DNA of 64,000 bases from Zobellia russellii (GCF_018728565.1 NZ_JACSOI010000007.1:124001-188000); one strand, 5' to 3'. Shown: positions 17,444 through 27,052, counted from the first letter of the stretch. Notes: generated by a model from the sequence alone, not told the origin. Program-made: numbers and translations.

Positions 17444-18643
17444 GTGAACGCATTTTTTCAAAATATCAAAGGAGATAAAGCTATTTGGGCCATTGCGGCC
17501 CTCTTGGGCTTGTTTTCGTTTTTACCGGTGTACAGTGCCAGTAGTAACCTGGTGTATGTTGTGGGGAACGGAACCACTTTTGGCTATTTGGTAAAACATG
17601 CATTGTTGTTGTCATTGGGCTTTGGTATTATATATGGGGTGCATCGTATTCCTTCGCATTTTTTTAAGGGACTTTCTCTTATTGCCATGCCTATTGTATT
17701 GGTTTTGTTAGTGTTTACTTTGGCTCAAGGAACTACTATAGGAGGTGCCAATGCTAGTAGATGGATCAGTGTGCCATTAGTGGGTATTTCTTTTCAGACC
17801 TCTAATCTGGCTGCCGTGGTGTTAATGATTTATGTAGCTAGATATCTCAGTAAGATCCGTCTTAAAGACGTGAAATTTAAGGAGAGCATTTTGCCGTTGT
17901 GGATTCCTGTTTTTCTAACGGTGGCCCTTATTTTACCGGCAAACTTTTCAACTGCGGCCATTATATTTTCTATGGTGCTTTTGTTGTGTTTTTTAGGGGG
18001 ATATCCTCTTAAATATCTTATCGGAATTATAGGTGCGAGTGTGTTGAGCCTTGCATTTTTTATACTAACGGCCAAGGCAATTCCTGGTTTGTTTCCCAAT
18101 CGTGTAGATACTTGGATCAGTAGGGTGGAGAATTTTGTCGATGCAGAAGATACGGAAGCGGATTACCAAATTGAACGGGCCAAGATTGCTATTGCCACGG
18201 GCGGTATCGTGGGGAAGGGTGCTGGGAAAAGTATTCAGAAGAACTTTTTGCCACAGAGTTCCTCGGATTTTATTTATGCGATAATTGTTGAGGAATATGG
18301 ACTTGTAGGTGGTTTTGCCCTTATGTTTTTTTATATGTTTCTGTTGTTTAGAATTGTGGTAGTGGCCAATGGTAGTGGTACTATTTTTGGAAAACTCGTA
18401 GCCCTTGGAGTAGGGCTTCCTATCGTTTTTCAGGCATTGATAAATATGGCCGTTGCGGTTGAGCTTTTTCCTGTAACAGGGCAAACCTTACCGCTGATCA
18501 GTAGTGGTGGTACCAGCAGTTGGATGACCTGTTTGGCCATTGGTATTATTTTAAGTGTAAGTAATAAAAATTCAAATGCGGAAAAACCATCCGCAGATAT
18601 AGATGAAACTAATCCTTTAGAAGTACTAAGTGGGCAATTATAG
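17444..18643 (+). CDS. ftsW: FtsW, septal peptidoglycan glycosyltransferase (SEDS)
   Basis: A polytopic SEDS-family polymerase that works with FtsI at the septum. It has about ten membrane segments. Conserved stretches include GANASRWI and, near the C-terminus, [17 protein letters not shown]. The start is GTG at 17444 ([11 protein letters not shown]), 12 bp after murD. The 3' end overlaps murG by 14 bp. Confidence 0.94.
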   Translation: MNAFFQNIKGDKAIWAIAALLGLFSFLPVYSASSNLVYVVGNGTTFGYLVKHALLLSLGFGIIYGVHRIPSHFFKGLSLIAMPIVLVLLVFTLAQGTTIGGANASRWISVPLVGISFQTSNLAAVVLMIYVARYLSKIRLKDVKFKESILPLWIPVFLTVALILPANFSTAAIIFSMVLLLCFLGGYPLKYLIGIIGASVLSLAFFILTAKAIPGLFPNRVDTWISRVENFVDAEDTEADYQIERAKIAIATGGIVGKGAGKSIQKNFLPQSSSDFIYAIIVEEYGLVGGFALMFFYMFLLFRIVVVANGSGTIFGKLVALGVGLPIVFQALINMAVAVELFPVTGQTLPLISSGGTSSWMTCLAIGIILSVSNKNSNAEKPSADIDETNPLEVLSGQL

Positions 18644-19733
18644 ATTCATACTCTCCGGTGGTGGTACAGGCGGGCATATTTACCCGGCAATTGCCATTGC
18701 CAACGAATTGAAAAGGAGGCATCCTGACGCACAATTTTTATTTGTGGGTGCAAAGGACCGTATGGAGATGGAGAAGGTGCCGCAAGCAGGTTACGAAATT
18801 GAAGGATTATGGATTAGCGGGTTACAACGGAAACTGACCCTTAAAAATTTAATGTTTCCATTTAAAGTAATAAGTAGTTTGTTGAAGTCAGGTAAAATAG
18901 TCCGAAAGTTCAAGCCCCATGCCGTAATAGGTACTGGGGGCTTTGCCAGTGGTCCTATGTTGCGCGTGGCCTCTGGTAAAGGCGTACCCTGTGTATTGCA
19001 GGAACAGAATTCGTATGCCGGTATTACTAACAAATTACTAAAGGATAAAGTGGCCAAAATTTGTGTGGCCTATGATGAGATGGATCGGTTTTTTCCAAAG
19101 GATAAAATTGTAAAGACCGGGAATCCGGTTCGTGGCGATTTAGTGGAAATGACAGCCGATAAGAATGAAGCGTTGGATTTCTTTGGATTGAAAACGGGAG
19201 TTCCTACACTCTTGGTTTTAGGCGGAAGTCTTGGTGCACGACGCATCAATCAATTGATAGCGGCTAACCTTGATTTCTTTGGGAAAACAGGTGTTCAATT
19301 AATATGGCAGTGTGGTAAACTTTACATAGATGAGTATGCCAAATACAACTCGGAAACGGTGAAGGTGTTGGATTTTATGAACCGGATGGATTATGCATAC
19401 GCTGCTTCAGATATCATTATATCGCGCGCTGGTGCCGGTTCCGTATCGGAACTGTGCATTGTGGGCAAGCCGGTAATATTTATTCCTTCGCCCAACGTGG
19501 CAGAGGATCATCAGACAAAAAATGCACGCGCACTTGCTAATGAAGATGCGGCTATTTTATTGAAGGAAAGTGAGCTTGACGCGAAATTTGAAAACGAGTT
19601 TACGCAGCTTTTTCAAGATAAAGCCAAGCAAGCAAGTCTGGCCGAAAATATTAAAAGGTTGGCCTTGCCTAATGCAACTAAGGATATTGTAGACGAAATA
19701 GAAAAATTAATTGGGAATGCCGCCGGTAACTAG
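18630..19733 (+). CDS. murG: MurG, lipid II synthase
   Basis: A membrane-associated GT-B glycosyltransferase that adds GlcNAc to lipid I. The N-terminal motif [19 protein letters not shown] and the C-terminal donor-site [13 protein letters not shown] and [14 protein letters not shown] are the family signatures. The start is GTG at 18630, inside the end of ftsW. The length of 367 residues is normal. Confidence 0.95.
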   Translation: MGNYRFILSGGGTGGHIYPAIAIANELKRRHPDAQFLFVGAKDRMEMEKVPQAGYEIEGLWISGLQRKLTLKNLMFPFKVISSLLKSGKIVRKFKPHAVIGTGGFASGPMLRVASGKGVPCVLQEQNSYAGITNKLLKDKVAKICVAYDEMDRFFPKDKIVKTGNPVRGDLVEMTADKNEALDFFGLKTGVPTLLVLGGSLGARRINQLIAANLDFFGKTGVQLIWQCGKLYIDEYAKYNSETVKVLDFMNRMDYAYAASDIIISRAGAGSVSELCIVGKPVIFIPSPNVAEDHQTKNARALANEDAAILLKESELDAKFENEFTQLFQDKAKQASLAENIKRLALPNATKDIVDEIEKLIGNAAGN

Positions 19734-19753
19734 AGGCATGAAGATTGGTAGAA

Positions 19754-21106
19754 ATGGACTTAAGACACATACATAACGTATATTTTATTGGTATTGGAGG
19801 CATTGGTATGTCTGCATTGGCACGTTATTTTAAGTTTATAGGAAAGAATGTTGCCGGCTATGATAAAACCCAAACTCCGCTTACGGAAGAACTTTCCGGT
19901 CTGGATATGGATATCCATTATCAAGATGATATTAATGATATAGCGGATTTATTTAAAAATAACGAAAATACCCTTGTAGTATATACACCTGCGGTTTCTG
20001 TTGAGCATACGGAATATCAATATTTTCAGAACAATAGTTTTGAAATAAAAAAACGATCCGAAGTTTTAGGGTTGATAACCAAAGGCAGCTTCTGTTTGGC
20101 GGTTGCGGGTACACATGGTAAAACTACCACTACAAGTATTTTGGCGCACTTGCTAAAAGAAACAGGGGTTGGTTTTACTGGTTTTTTAGGTGGGATTTCC
20201 GAAGATTTCAACAGTAATTTTGTTTTTGAAGGCACGGATTATTCCGTTGTGGAAGCAGATGAGTTTGATAGGTCTTTTTTAAGGTTGTTTCCCAATGTGG
20301 CTTGCGTAACCTCTATGGATGCAGATCATTTGGATATTTATGGCAACCCAGAGGAATTACAGAAATCGTTTGTTGAGTTTGCCAACAGAGTGGCGCCGGA
20401 TGGAGCACTTTTCGTGAGAAAAGGGTTGCCGTTAGCCGGAATTACATATGGGATAGATGATAATGCGGATTACTGTATTACCAATCTAAAAATCGAGAAT
20501 GGAAGTTATATTTTTGATTTGAAAACTCCGGATGCGACTTTAATAGATGTGAAGTTCAGTAAACCGGGAAGACATAATCTGTTGAACGGACTGGTAGCTT
20601 TTGCTATGGCCTTACGCACTGGTGTATCCGCAGATAAATTAGCTGGTGCACTGGCAACCTTTAAAGGGGTGCAAAGACGGTTTTCCTATAAAATAAAAAA
20701 CGAAGATTTTGTTTTTATAGATGATTATGCGCATCATCCCACAGAAATAGATGCCGTTTATGATGCGGTAGTGGAAATGCACCCGAACAAGAGAACATTA
20801 GCTGTTTTTCAACCCCATCTTTTCTCAAGGACTAGGGATTTTGGAGATGAATTTGCGAAAAGCCTTTCAAAGTTTGATAGTATTCTGTTGTTGGATATCT
20901 ATCCGGCTAGGGAAAAACCTATTGAAGGAATAACTTCGGAATGGTTGTTGGATAAGATGAAGGGAGCCGAAGTAAAAACAATTCAGAAAACCAAATTAAT
21001 AAACGAAATAAAAGAACAAAATCCGCAGGTTCTTATTACCATGGGTGCGGGAGATATAGGTTTGGAAGTTAGTAAGATCACAAAAGAGTTGCAACATGCG
21101 TATTAA
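19754..21106 (+). CDS. murC: UDP-MurNAc:L-alanine ligase MurC
   Basis: It attaches L-alanine to UDP-MurNAc, the first peptide step. It shows an N-terminal YFIGIGGIGMSALARYF, the ATP loop GTHGKTTTTS, DADHLDIYG, and DDYAHHPTEI in the C-terminal domain. The ATG at 19754 gives MDLRHIHNVYFIG. A TTG at 19745 is possible but less likely. It overlaps ftsQ by 11 bp. No murB, murF or ddl follows in the cluster. Confidence 0.95.
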   Translation: MDLRHIHNVYFIGIGGIGMSALARYFKFIGKNVAGYDKTQTPLTEELSGLDMDIHYQDDINDIADLFKNNENTLVVYTPAVSVEHTEYQYFQNNSFEIKKRSEVLGLITKGSFCLAVAGTHGKTTTTSILAHLLKETGVGFTGFLGGISEDFNSNFVFEGTDYSVVEADEFDRSFLRLFPNVACVTSMDADHLDIYGNPEELQKSFVEFANRVAPDGALFVRKGLPLAGITYGIDDNADYCITNLKIENGSYIFDLKTPDATLIDVKFSKPGRHNLLNGLVAFAMALRTGVSADKLAGALATFKGVQRRFSYKIKNEDFVFIDDYAHHPTEIDAVYDAVVEMHPNKRTLAVFQPHLFSRTRDFGDEFAKSLSKFDSILLLDIYPAREKPIEGITSEWLLDKMKGAEVKTIQKTKLINEIKEQNPQVLITMGAGDIGLEVSKITKELQHAY

Positions 21107-21815
21107 TTATAACTACATAAAGTTTTTGGCTTTAATCGTTGTAATAACGGGGCTTTACGCATTTTCTAACCAAAGAAGCGCGAAGCGAAATGTAAAAGGA
21201 ATAACGATTGAATTCGTTGAAAATCAAAATTTATTCATCACCGAGGGCTCGGTTAATAAATTGTTAATACAAAAATTCGGTAGCCTTGAAAACTTGCCCA
21301 AAGAAAAATTAGCTTTGAATAACCTGGAGAAGGCCATTGAGGCCAACAAAATGGTGAAAAGTGCCCAAGTTTATCTTACAGTAAGCGGTGAATTAGCGTC
21401 GAAAATCATTCAACGCACACCAATCGGACGTATAGAAGGGGATTCAAAATTTTATCTTGACGAGGACGGAAAGCAAATGCCATTGTCAAATAGCTATTCT
21501 GCACGGGTACCTATAATTACCGGGCGGATAACGGATGAAGGCTTAGCGGATGTCTACAAAGTTTTGACCTACATCAATACGGACGAGTTTCTTAAGAAAA
21601 ACATCATTGGGTTACATATCGAAAGCGAGGAGAAATACCAGCTTCGCTTTCGAACCGAAGAGTTTATTGTCAATTTGGGAGATGTAGAAAGGTTGAAAGA
21701 AAAGTTTAGCAATTTCAAGGCATTTTACGCCAAAGCAAATAAAGACAAAACTCTGCAGAACTATGATGTTGTTAGTTTAGAGTTTGACAATCAAGTAGTG
21801 TGCACCAAAATTTAA
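21096..21815 (+). CDS. ftsQ: Cell division protein FtsQ
   Basis: A bitopic membrane protein of the division complex. It has a short cytoplasmic tail, one membrane helix (FLALIVVITGLYAFS, about 10-25) and a periplasmic part with a POTRA-like start (VKGITIEFVENQNLFITEGSV) and a beta domain. It is placed between murC and ftsA as in other Bacteroidota. The sequence itself is weakly conserved, so position carries part of the call. The start overlaps the murC end. Confidence 0.9.
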   Translation: MRINYNYIKFLALIVVITGLYAFSNQRSAKRNVKGITIEFVENQNLFITEGSVNKLLIQKFGSLENLPKEKLALNNLEKAIEANKMVKSAQVYLTVSGELASKIIQRTPIGRIEGDSKFYLDEDGKQMPLSNSYSARVPIITGRITDEGLADVYKVLTYINTDEFLKKNIIGLHIESEEKYQLRFRTEEFIVNLGDVERLKEKFSNFKAFYAKANKDKTLQNYDVVSLEFDNQVVCTKI

Positions 21816-21818
21816 GTT

Positions 21819-23168
21819 ATGGAAGTAGGTAATTATTCGGTAGGATTGGACATTGGAACAACCAAAATCGTAGCCATAATCGGTAAGAAAAACGAGTATG
21901 GTAAGATTGAGGTTCTAGGCATCGGCAAATCTAAAAGTTTAGGTGTGCATCGTGGTGTTGTAAACAATATTACACAGACTATACAGTCCATACAACAAGC
22001 CGTAGAAGAAGCTGAGCTTAACTCAGGTCTTAAAATCGGTTCTGTTGTGGTGGGTATTGCCGGGCAGCATATAAGAAGTCTGCACCATAGCGATTATATC
22101 ACCAGAGCAGATTCTGAAGAAGTTATCAATGATGACGATTTGGATAAGCTGTGTAACCAAGTTTACAAATTGGTGATGCTTCCGGGCGAAGAGATCATTC
22201 ATGTGCTTCCACAAGAATACAAAGTGGACGGGCAGGCAGAGATCAAGGAGCCTATTGGTATGTACGGTGGCCGTTTGGAAGCTAATTTTCATGTGGTTGT
22301 AGGACAGGTTTCCTCAATCAAAAATGTAGGCAGGTGTATTAAAAGCGCCGGTCTGGATTTAGGTAATATTACATTGGAGCCTTTGGCTTCTTCCGATGCC
22401 GTATTGAGCAAGGAAGAAAAAGAGGCCGGTGTGGCATTGATCGATATAGGAGGCGGTACAACGGATTTGGCCATTTTTAAAGATGGTATTATCCGGCATA
22501 CGGCGGTAATTCCTTTTGGTGGTGGTGTAATAACCGAAGACATTAAAGAGGGATGTTCCATTATTGAAAAACAAGCAGAACTTTTAAAGGTAAGGTTCGG
22601 TTCCGCTTGGCCAGGAGAAAATAAGGATAATGAGATCGTTTCTATACCCGGTTTACGTGGTAGGGAGCCTAAAGAGATTACCCTTAAAAACCTATCCAAA
22701 ATTATTCATGCACGTGTAGTTGAGATTATTGAGCAAGTTTATGCCGAGATCAAAAACTACGGTCATGATGAACAAAAAAAGAAACTGATTGCAGGTATTG
22801 TGCTTACAGGTGGTGGAAGCCAGTTAAAGCATTTAAAGCAATTGGTAGAGTACATTACGGGTATGGATACACGTATCGGTTACCCTAACGAACATTTGGC
22901 CGGCGATTCAGATGCCGAAATCGCCAGTCCATTATATGCTACGGCAGTTGGTCTATTGATGAACGCAGTGGCAAATGAAAAAAAAGGTAAAGTTGTTGAA
23001 GTGGAAGAAGCACCTGTTGTAGACGAAGGAGAACTTGTTATGGCAGGCCATGAGGAAGAAGAACAACACCAGCAACAACAAGCCACGGCAAAAGTTCAAA
23101 AAGAACGCAAAACGGTATTTGACAAATGGTCCGAGAAGTTGAAAGACTTTTTGGATAACGCCGAGTAA
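21819..23168 (+). CDS. ftsA: Cell division protein FtsA
   Basis: An actin-like ATPase that tethers FtsZ to the membrane. It has SVGLDIGTTKIVAIIG (phosphate 1), the 1C region (about 85-165), VALIDIGGGTTDLAIF (phosphate 2) and GIVLTGGGSQL (adenosine motif). The C-terminal part holds an acidic, Gln/His-rich stretch (HEEEEQHQQQQ) and ends with a basic amphipathic helix (TVFDKWSEKLKDFLDN), the likely membrane anchor. It lies 3 bp after ftsQ. Confidence 0.95.
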   Translation: MEVGNYSVGLDIGTTKIVAIIGKKNEYGKIEVLGIGKSKSLGVHRGVVNNITQTIQSIQQAVEEAELNSGLKIGSVVVGIAGQHIRSLHHSDYITRADSEEVINDDDLDKLCNQVYKLVMLPGEEIIHVLPQEYKVDGQAEIKEPIGMYGGRLEANFHVVVGQVSSIKNVGRCIKSAGLDLGNITLEPLASSDAVLSKEEKEAGVALIDIGGGTTDLAIFKDGIIRHTAVIPFGGGVITEDIKEGCSIIEKQAELLKVRFGSAWPGENKDNEIVSIPGLRGREPKEITLKNLSKIIHARVVEIIEQVYAEIKNYGHDEQKKKLIAGIVLTGGGSQLKHLKQLVEYITGMDTRIGYPNEHLAGDSDAEIASPLYATAVGLLMNAVANEKKGKVVEVEEAPVVDEGELVMAGHEEEEQHQQQQATAKVQKERKTVFDKWSEKLKDFLDNAE

Positions 23169-23204
23169 AGTATGACACACATTAACCAGTAATAAAAATA
23201 CACT

Positions 23205-25166
23205 ATGAACAACAACACGGAATTTGATGGAATATCCTTTGATCTTCCAAAGAATCAAAGCAATGTAATTAAAGTAATCGGCGTAGGGGGCGGTGGTAGC
23301 AATGCGATCAACCACATGTTTCAGTCGGGCATCAATGGCGTAGATTTCGTAATTTGTAATACGGATTCCCAAGCCTTGAACAATAGTTCTGTGCCAACAA
23401 AAATACAACTAGGTGTTTCACTAACAGAAGGATTGGGTGCTGGTGCCAACCCTGAGGTGGGTGAACAGGCCGCTTTGGAAAGTATGGAAGAAATCAAGCA
23501 GATGCTTGCCACTACTACCAAAATGATATTTATTACCGCTGGTATGGGTGGTGGTACCGGTACAGGTGCTGCTCCTGTAATAGCTAAACAAGCCAAAGAA
23601 TTGGACGTGCTTACCGTGGGCATCGTTACCATGCCTTTTGAGTTTGAAGGTAAAATGCGTTGCGAACAAGCACGTATCGGTATTGAAAAATTACGTGCCA
23701 ATGTAGATTCATTGATCGTAATCAATAACAACAAACTTCGTGAAGTATATGGTAACCTAGGTTTTAAAGCCGGTTTCTCTAAGGCGGATGAAGTACTATC
23801 TACAGCTGCTAGAGGTATTGCAGAAGTAATTACGCATCACTATACACAGAATATTGACCTTAGGGATGCCAAGACCGTACTTTCCAATAGTGGTACTGCC
23901 ATTATGGGGTCTGCTCAGGCAACAGGTTCTGCAAGGGCGCATGAGGCCATTACAAAAGCGTTGGATTCTCCATTATTGAACGATAACAAAATTAGTGGGG
24001 CCAAGAACGTATTGTTGCTTATTGTTTCCGGTTCTCAAGAAATTACTATTGATGAAATAGGTGAAATTAATGACTACATTCAAGTTGAAGCAGGTCATGG
24101 CGCTAACATCATCATGGGTGTAGGTGAGGATGAAGATTTAGGAGAGGCTATTGCCGTAACCATTATTGCAACGGGTTTTGATGTAGATCAGCAAGATGAA
24201 ATTGTAAATACCGAAACTAAAAAAATCATTCACACGTTGGAAGATGAGCAACGTGCCCAGCATGATTTAATGGCAAGAAAAAACGTAGTTCACCAATTGC
24301 CAATTGAAAAAGTAAAGGAAGAATCCCCGGTGATCAAGCACACTCTTGAAGAAGATGCGCCAGAGGAGCTGGGCATGGACTTAATAGAGACTACTAGCTA
24401 TATTAAAAACTTCAACGTTTTTTATGAAGAAGTTTTAGAAGAAGTGGCAGAGGTAAACACTTCTGAAGACGATTTTGTAATCGTTAATGCTCAAGATGCT
24501 ATCAATGATATTGAGGTCATAGACCCAATGACGGTATCTTATGATAAACTTAAGGAAGAGCAGATTACTATGAGTTTTGATATGCCTTTCACTCAAAAAG
24601 ATGAAGTGGAAGACGAAGCACAGGATAATGTTATTACTTTTAGTCTGGATGATGATGTTAAGGATATAGACGTTAACAGTCACGTAGAAGTTATTCCTGT
24701 TCTTGAATATAACGAGGAAGGCGAAAAGCGCTATAGTTTGGACGACTATATGGAAATGGAGGAAAAGCTTACCAATGCCAAACCGGCACCCAAGCCTACT
24801 CCAAGACCGCAACAACCTAAGCCAGTGGTTAGGGAAGAGCCTAAAATGGAAGTAAAGCGTGTTGAAACACCTCAAAGTGAAGCACCGGCAGAGGTAGACC
24901 CAATGAACAGTCCAATTGATGATCTTTTAAGGGAGAGAGCGGATGAGCGAAGAAGAAAGTTAAAGGACTTCAATTATAAGTTTCAAAACAGTGTAAGCAG
25001 CATTGACGAAATTGAAAAGGAGCCGGCTTACAAACGTCAGGGTATTGATTTAAGCGATGCTAGAAGAGAAGAGAGCAAGGTTTCAAGAACTACGTTGGGA
25101 GAGGATAGCAACGATGAAATTAGGTTACGTTCCAACAATTCTTTTTTACACGATAATGTAGATTAG
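23205..25166 (+). CDS. ftsZ: Cell division GTPase FtsZ, long C-terminal form
   Basis: A tubulin-like GTPase that forms the division ring. It shows VIGVGGGGSNAIN, the GTP loop GMGGGTGTGAAPV and the T7 loop with NGDVR-like IDLRDAKTVL. The globular domain ends near residue 320. A disordered acidic linker of about 300 residues with a Pro-rich patch (PAPKPTPRPQQPKPVV) follows, giving 653 residues against about 380 in E. coli. The extreme C-terminus (RLRSNNSFLHDNVD) is unlike the proteobacterial tail peptide. It is the last gene of the cluster, followed by a strong terminator. Confidence 0.96.
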   Translation: MNNNTEFDGISFDLPKNQSNVIKVIGVGGGGSNAINHMFQSGINGVDFVICNTDSQALNNSSVPTKIQLGVSLTEGLGAGANPEVGEQAALESMEEIKQMLATTTKMIFITAGMGGGTGTGAAPVIAKQAKELDVLTVGIVTMPFEFEGKMRCEQARIGIEKLRANVDSLIVINNNKLREVYGNLGFKAGFSKADEVLSTAARGIAEVITHHYTQNIDLRDAKTVLSNSGTAIMGSAQATGSARAHEAITKALDSPLLNDNKISGAKNVLLLIVSGSQEITIDEIGEINDYIQVEAGHGANIIMGVGEDEDLGEAIAVTIIATGFDVDQQDEIVNTETKKIIHTLEDEQRAQHDLMARKNVVHQLPIEKVKEESPVIKHTLEEDAPEELGMDLIETTSYIKNFNVFYEEVLEEVAEVNTSEDDFVIVNAQDAINDIEVIDPMTVSYDKLKEEQITMSFDMPFTQKDEVEDEAQDNVITFSLDDDVKDIDVNSHVEVIPVLEYNEEGEKRYSLDDYMEMEEKLTNAKPAPKPTPRPQQPKPVVREEPKMEVKRVETPQSEAPAEVDPMNSPIDDLLRERADERRRKLKDFNYKFQNSVSSIDEIEKEPAYKRQGIDLSDARREESKVSRTTLGEDSNDEIRLRSNNSFLHDNVD

Positions 25167-25198
25167 ATATTTTAAAATAAACTAACTAACTCAAGCTT

Positions 25199-25237
25199 AA
25201 ACCCGAAAAAATTAATTTTTTTTCGGGTTTATTTTTT
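25199..25237 (+). terminator. Terminator after ftsZ
   Basis: AAACCCGAAAAA (25199-25210) pairs with TTTTTCGGGTTT (25219-25230) and a T-rich tract follows. It closes the dcw operon 32 bp after the ftsZ stop. Confidence 0.8.
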
Positions 25238-25264
25238 ATCTTCGCAGTCCTAAATAAAAAAGGG

Positions 25265-25711
25265 ATGGGCTTACAACAAAAGGTGATGGAGCAGATGAAA
25301 GCGGCAATGAAAGCAAAGGATAGTGTTGCTTTGGAATCACTTCGCGCTATAAAATCGGCCCTGCTTATGGCACAGACCAGTGGTACGGACAAGGAGATGA
25401 CAGAGGAAGATGAAATTCAGCTGGTTCAAAAACTTGTAAAGCAACGTAAGGACAGTGCCGCTATTTTTACGGAACAGGGAAGAGCAGATCTTGCTGAACC
25501 GGAATTGGCACAGATTGCGGTAATCGAACAGTTTTTACCGGAACAACTTACGGAAGAAGAAATTGAAAAAGTAGTAGTGCAGACCATAGATGCAACAGGA
25601 GCATCCGGCATGAAAGATATGGGCAAGGTTATGGGCATAGTGTCCAAAGAATTGGCCGGACAGGCAGATGGTAAAACCATATCTGCCATAGTAAAACAGA
25701 AATTAGCATAA
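25265..25711 (+). CDS. yqeY: GatB/YqeY domain protein
   Basis: A 148-residue cytoplasmic protein of the YqeY family, related to the tail domain of GatB of the tRNA amidotransferase. Typical stretches are MKAKDSVALESLRAIKSAL, RKDSAAIFTEQGR, QFLPEQLTEEEI and GMKDMGKVMG. Its role is not well defined. Binding to tRNA or to aminoacyl-tRNA enzymes is suggested for the family. The start is ATG at 25265. A near -7 box TATCTTCG (25237-25244) sits at the end of the ftsZ terminator. A tRNA gene follows 4 bp after the stop. Confidence 0.92.
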   Translation: MGLQQKVMEQMKAAMKAKDSVALESLRAIKSALLMAQTSGTDKEMTEEDEIQLVQKLVKQRKDSAAIFTEQGRADLAEPELAQIAVIEQFLPEQLTEEEIEKVVVQTIDATGASGMKDMGKVMGIVSKELAGQADGKTISAIVKQKLA

Positions 25712-25715
25712 AATT

Positions 25716-25789
25716 GGCCTCGTGGCGCAACTGAATAGCGCATCAGATTTCGGCTCTGAGGGTTGCAGGTTTGAATCCTGCCGGGGTCA
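25716..25789 (+). tRNA. tRNA-Arg (anticodon TCG)
   Basis: The 74-base cloverleaf has acceptor GGCCTCG/CGGGGTC (one G-U, one U-G), D stem GCGC/GCGC, anticodon stem TCAGA/TCTGA with loop TTTCGGC (anticodon TCG at 25750-25752, reads CGA), a 5-base variable loop, T stem GCAGG/CCTGC and discriminator A25789. The CCA is not encoded. The D loop has G18 then A19 instead of GG, and the T loop has T56 instead of C56. The two changes would restore a tertiary pair as A19-U56. It begins 4 bp after yqeY and is probably processed from the same transcript. Confidence 0.93.
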
Positions 25790-25800
25790 CAATTTTATCC

Positions 25801-25837
25801 AAAGCTCTTTAAACATTAGTTTTAAAGAGCTTTTTTA
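25801..25837 (+). terminator. Terminator after tRNA-Arg
   Basis: AAAGCTCTTTAAA (25801-25813) pairs with TTTAAAGAGCTTT (25821-25833) followed by T residues. It ends the yqeY-tRNA transcript. The convergent dus gene ends at 25869. Confidence 0.8.
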
Positions 25838-25868
25838 TTAGGTGTATTTCGGTTCTTGTTCGGAGTTC

Positions 25869-26831
25869 CTAAGCTGTTGTCATTCTTTTTTGGGTAGCTA
25901 TAATTTCCCCTACAGCTTGTTTGTATTTCATAGGGTTTCCTGCTTTTTTTATGGCCTTGTATACTTTTTGGGGGTTGTGTGTAGATTGTGAAAAGAATTC
26001 CCAGAAGCCTAACATTTTCATTTTAATTGGGGTAGGTCCGGAGAGCATGGCATCATACTGTTGGTAAATAGTGTCATGGAATTCTCTAAAGATGTCCCAT
26101 CGTTTGGCAGGGTATGCCGTGGTGTCCGCTTTGATCATGCTGGGCAGGAATGGGTCGGCTATAAGACCGCGGCCTATCATAAAATGTTCAATTGAAGGAA
26201 AGCGCTCTCTCATGGCTTTGAATTGTGCTACCGTGGTAATATCGCCATTATAGTATAAAGTGTGCTTGGCAACGTCTATGCATTTCTGAAAAGCTTCTAG
26301 GTCTACACCACCTTTATATAATTGTTTTCCAAGACGTGCATGTATCGCTACGTTCTTTAGCGGGTATTTTTCAAGAATGGGGAAGGCATCTAGAATTTCG
26401 GTACTGTTTTCATATCCTAGACGCATTTTTATAGATATGGTAACATTGGTCTCACTATGTGCACGATCTAAAATATAATCTATTTTTTCGATATTACAAA
26501 TAAGTCCTGATCCCATGCCGCTGTTCGTAACCATAGGGTATGGACAGCCTAAATTCCAATTAAGCTCAGTATACCCTAAGGACTCAATGTACTTGATCAC
26601 GAATAGGAAGTGCTCCACATCTGCGGTCATTACCTGGGGAATCAATTCTAAGCTGGTATTCACCTCCGGGTTTAAATCGCGTTGGTATGACCCTTTAATA
26701 ATCATTTTCCTATTGAACCTAATGTAAGGGGCGTAAAAGGTATCTATACCGCCAAAGAACTTTTGCTGTGCATTACGGAACGTGGCATCTGTAAAACCTT
26801 GCAAAGGTGAGGATAGAAGTGAGTAGGACAT
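25869..26831 (-). CDS. tRNA-dihydrouridine synthase
   Basis: A flavin enzyme that reduces uridines in the tRNA D loop. It has a TIM barrel with LLSSPLQGFTDATFR at the N-terminus, the catalytic-Cys motif NLGCPYPMV, the KMRLGY motif, HARLGKQLYKG (KQLYKG replaces the usual RTQMYKG-type loop), and GRGLIADPFL at the FMN phosphate site. The start at 26831 (MSYSLLSSPL) is supported by an exact -7 box at 26850-26857, so a TTG at 26852 cannot be used. Which uridine position it modifies is not clear (DusB or DusC-like). Confidence 0.9.
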   Translation of the reverse strand: MSYSLLSSPLQGFTDATFRNAQQKFFGGIDTFYAPYIRFNRKMIIKGSYQRDLNPEVNTSLELIPQVMTADVEHFLFVIKYIESLGYTELNWNLGCPYPMVTNSGMGSGLICNIEKIDYILDRAHSETNVTISIKMRLGYENSTEILDAFPILEKYPLKNVAIHARLGKQLYKGGVDLEAFQKCIDVAKHTLYYNGDITTVAQFKAMRERFPSIEHFMIGRGLIADPFLPSMIKADTTAYPAKRWDIFREFHDTIYQQYDAMLSGPTPIKMKMLGFWEFFSQSTHNPQKVYKAIKKAGNPMKYKQAVGEIIATQKRMTTA

Positions 26832-26849
26832 GAATTGGTTTTGAGCCCG

Positions 26850-26857
26850 CAAAGATA
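26850..26857 (-). promoter_or_regulatory. -7 box of the dihydrouridine synthase gene
   Basis: TATCTTTG on the minus strand matches TAnnTTTG exactly, 18 bp before the chosen ATG. Confidence 0.55.
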
Positions 26858-26939
26858 AATGAATATGAGCAGTAACCCTAGTGATAAATAAGGGGTGTAA
26901 TTTTTAGTGTTTTAAGGATTCATGGATTTCTAAAGTGTA

Positions 26940-26962
26940 TTGGATAACAGGAATCTATCCAA
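26940..26962. repeat. Inverted repeat upstream of the metal-efflux locus
   Basis: TTGGATA (26940-26946) and TATCCAA (26956-26962) form a 7-bp inverted repeat with a 9-bp spacer, about 83 bp before the -7 box at 27045. A shorter GGATA-n4-TATCC lies at 27380-27393 on the other side of the small first gene. It is a possible operator. No function is known. Confidence 0.4.
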
Positions 26963-27044
26963 GAATCTGTCGTAAATTACTGGGCGCGGACTAGATTACT
27001 GCCAAATTAACGGTTTGAGTATCAGTCACCGATCAAAATCTTTC

Positions 27045-27052
27045 TATCTTTG
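27045..27052 (+). promoter_or_regulatory. -7 box of the metal-efflux locus
   Basis: TATCTTTG matches TAnnTTTG exactly and ends only 4 bp before the GTG at 27057. Transcription would therefore begin at or next to the start codon. Confidence 0.55.

Noticed and set aside
18065-18484. Long minus-strand open frame inside ftsW
   Set aside because: It lies wholly within a certain gene, has a random-looking Lys/Asn/His-rich composition and no family likeness; a shadow frame.
22289-22699. Minus-strand frame of 136 codons inside ftsA
   Set aside because: Fully covered by ftsA and low-complexity; no support as a gene.
24435-24875. Minus-strand frame of 146 codons opposite the ftsZ linker
   Set aside because: Rich in Phe, Ile and Asn as expected from the reverse of an acidic linker; no start signal or promoter.
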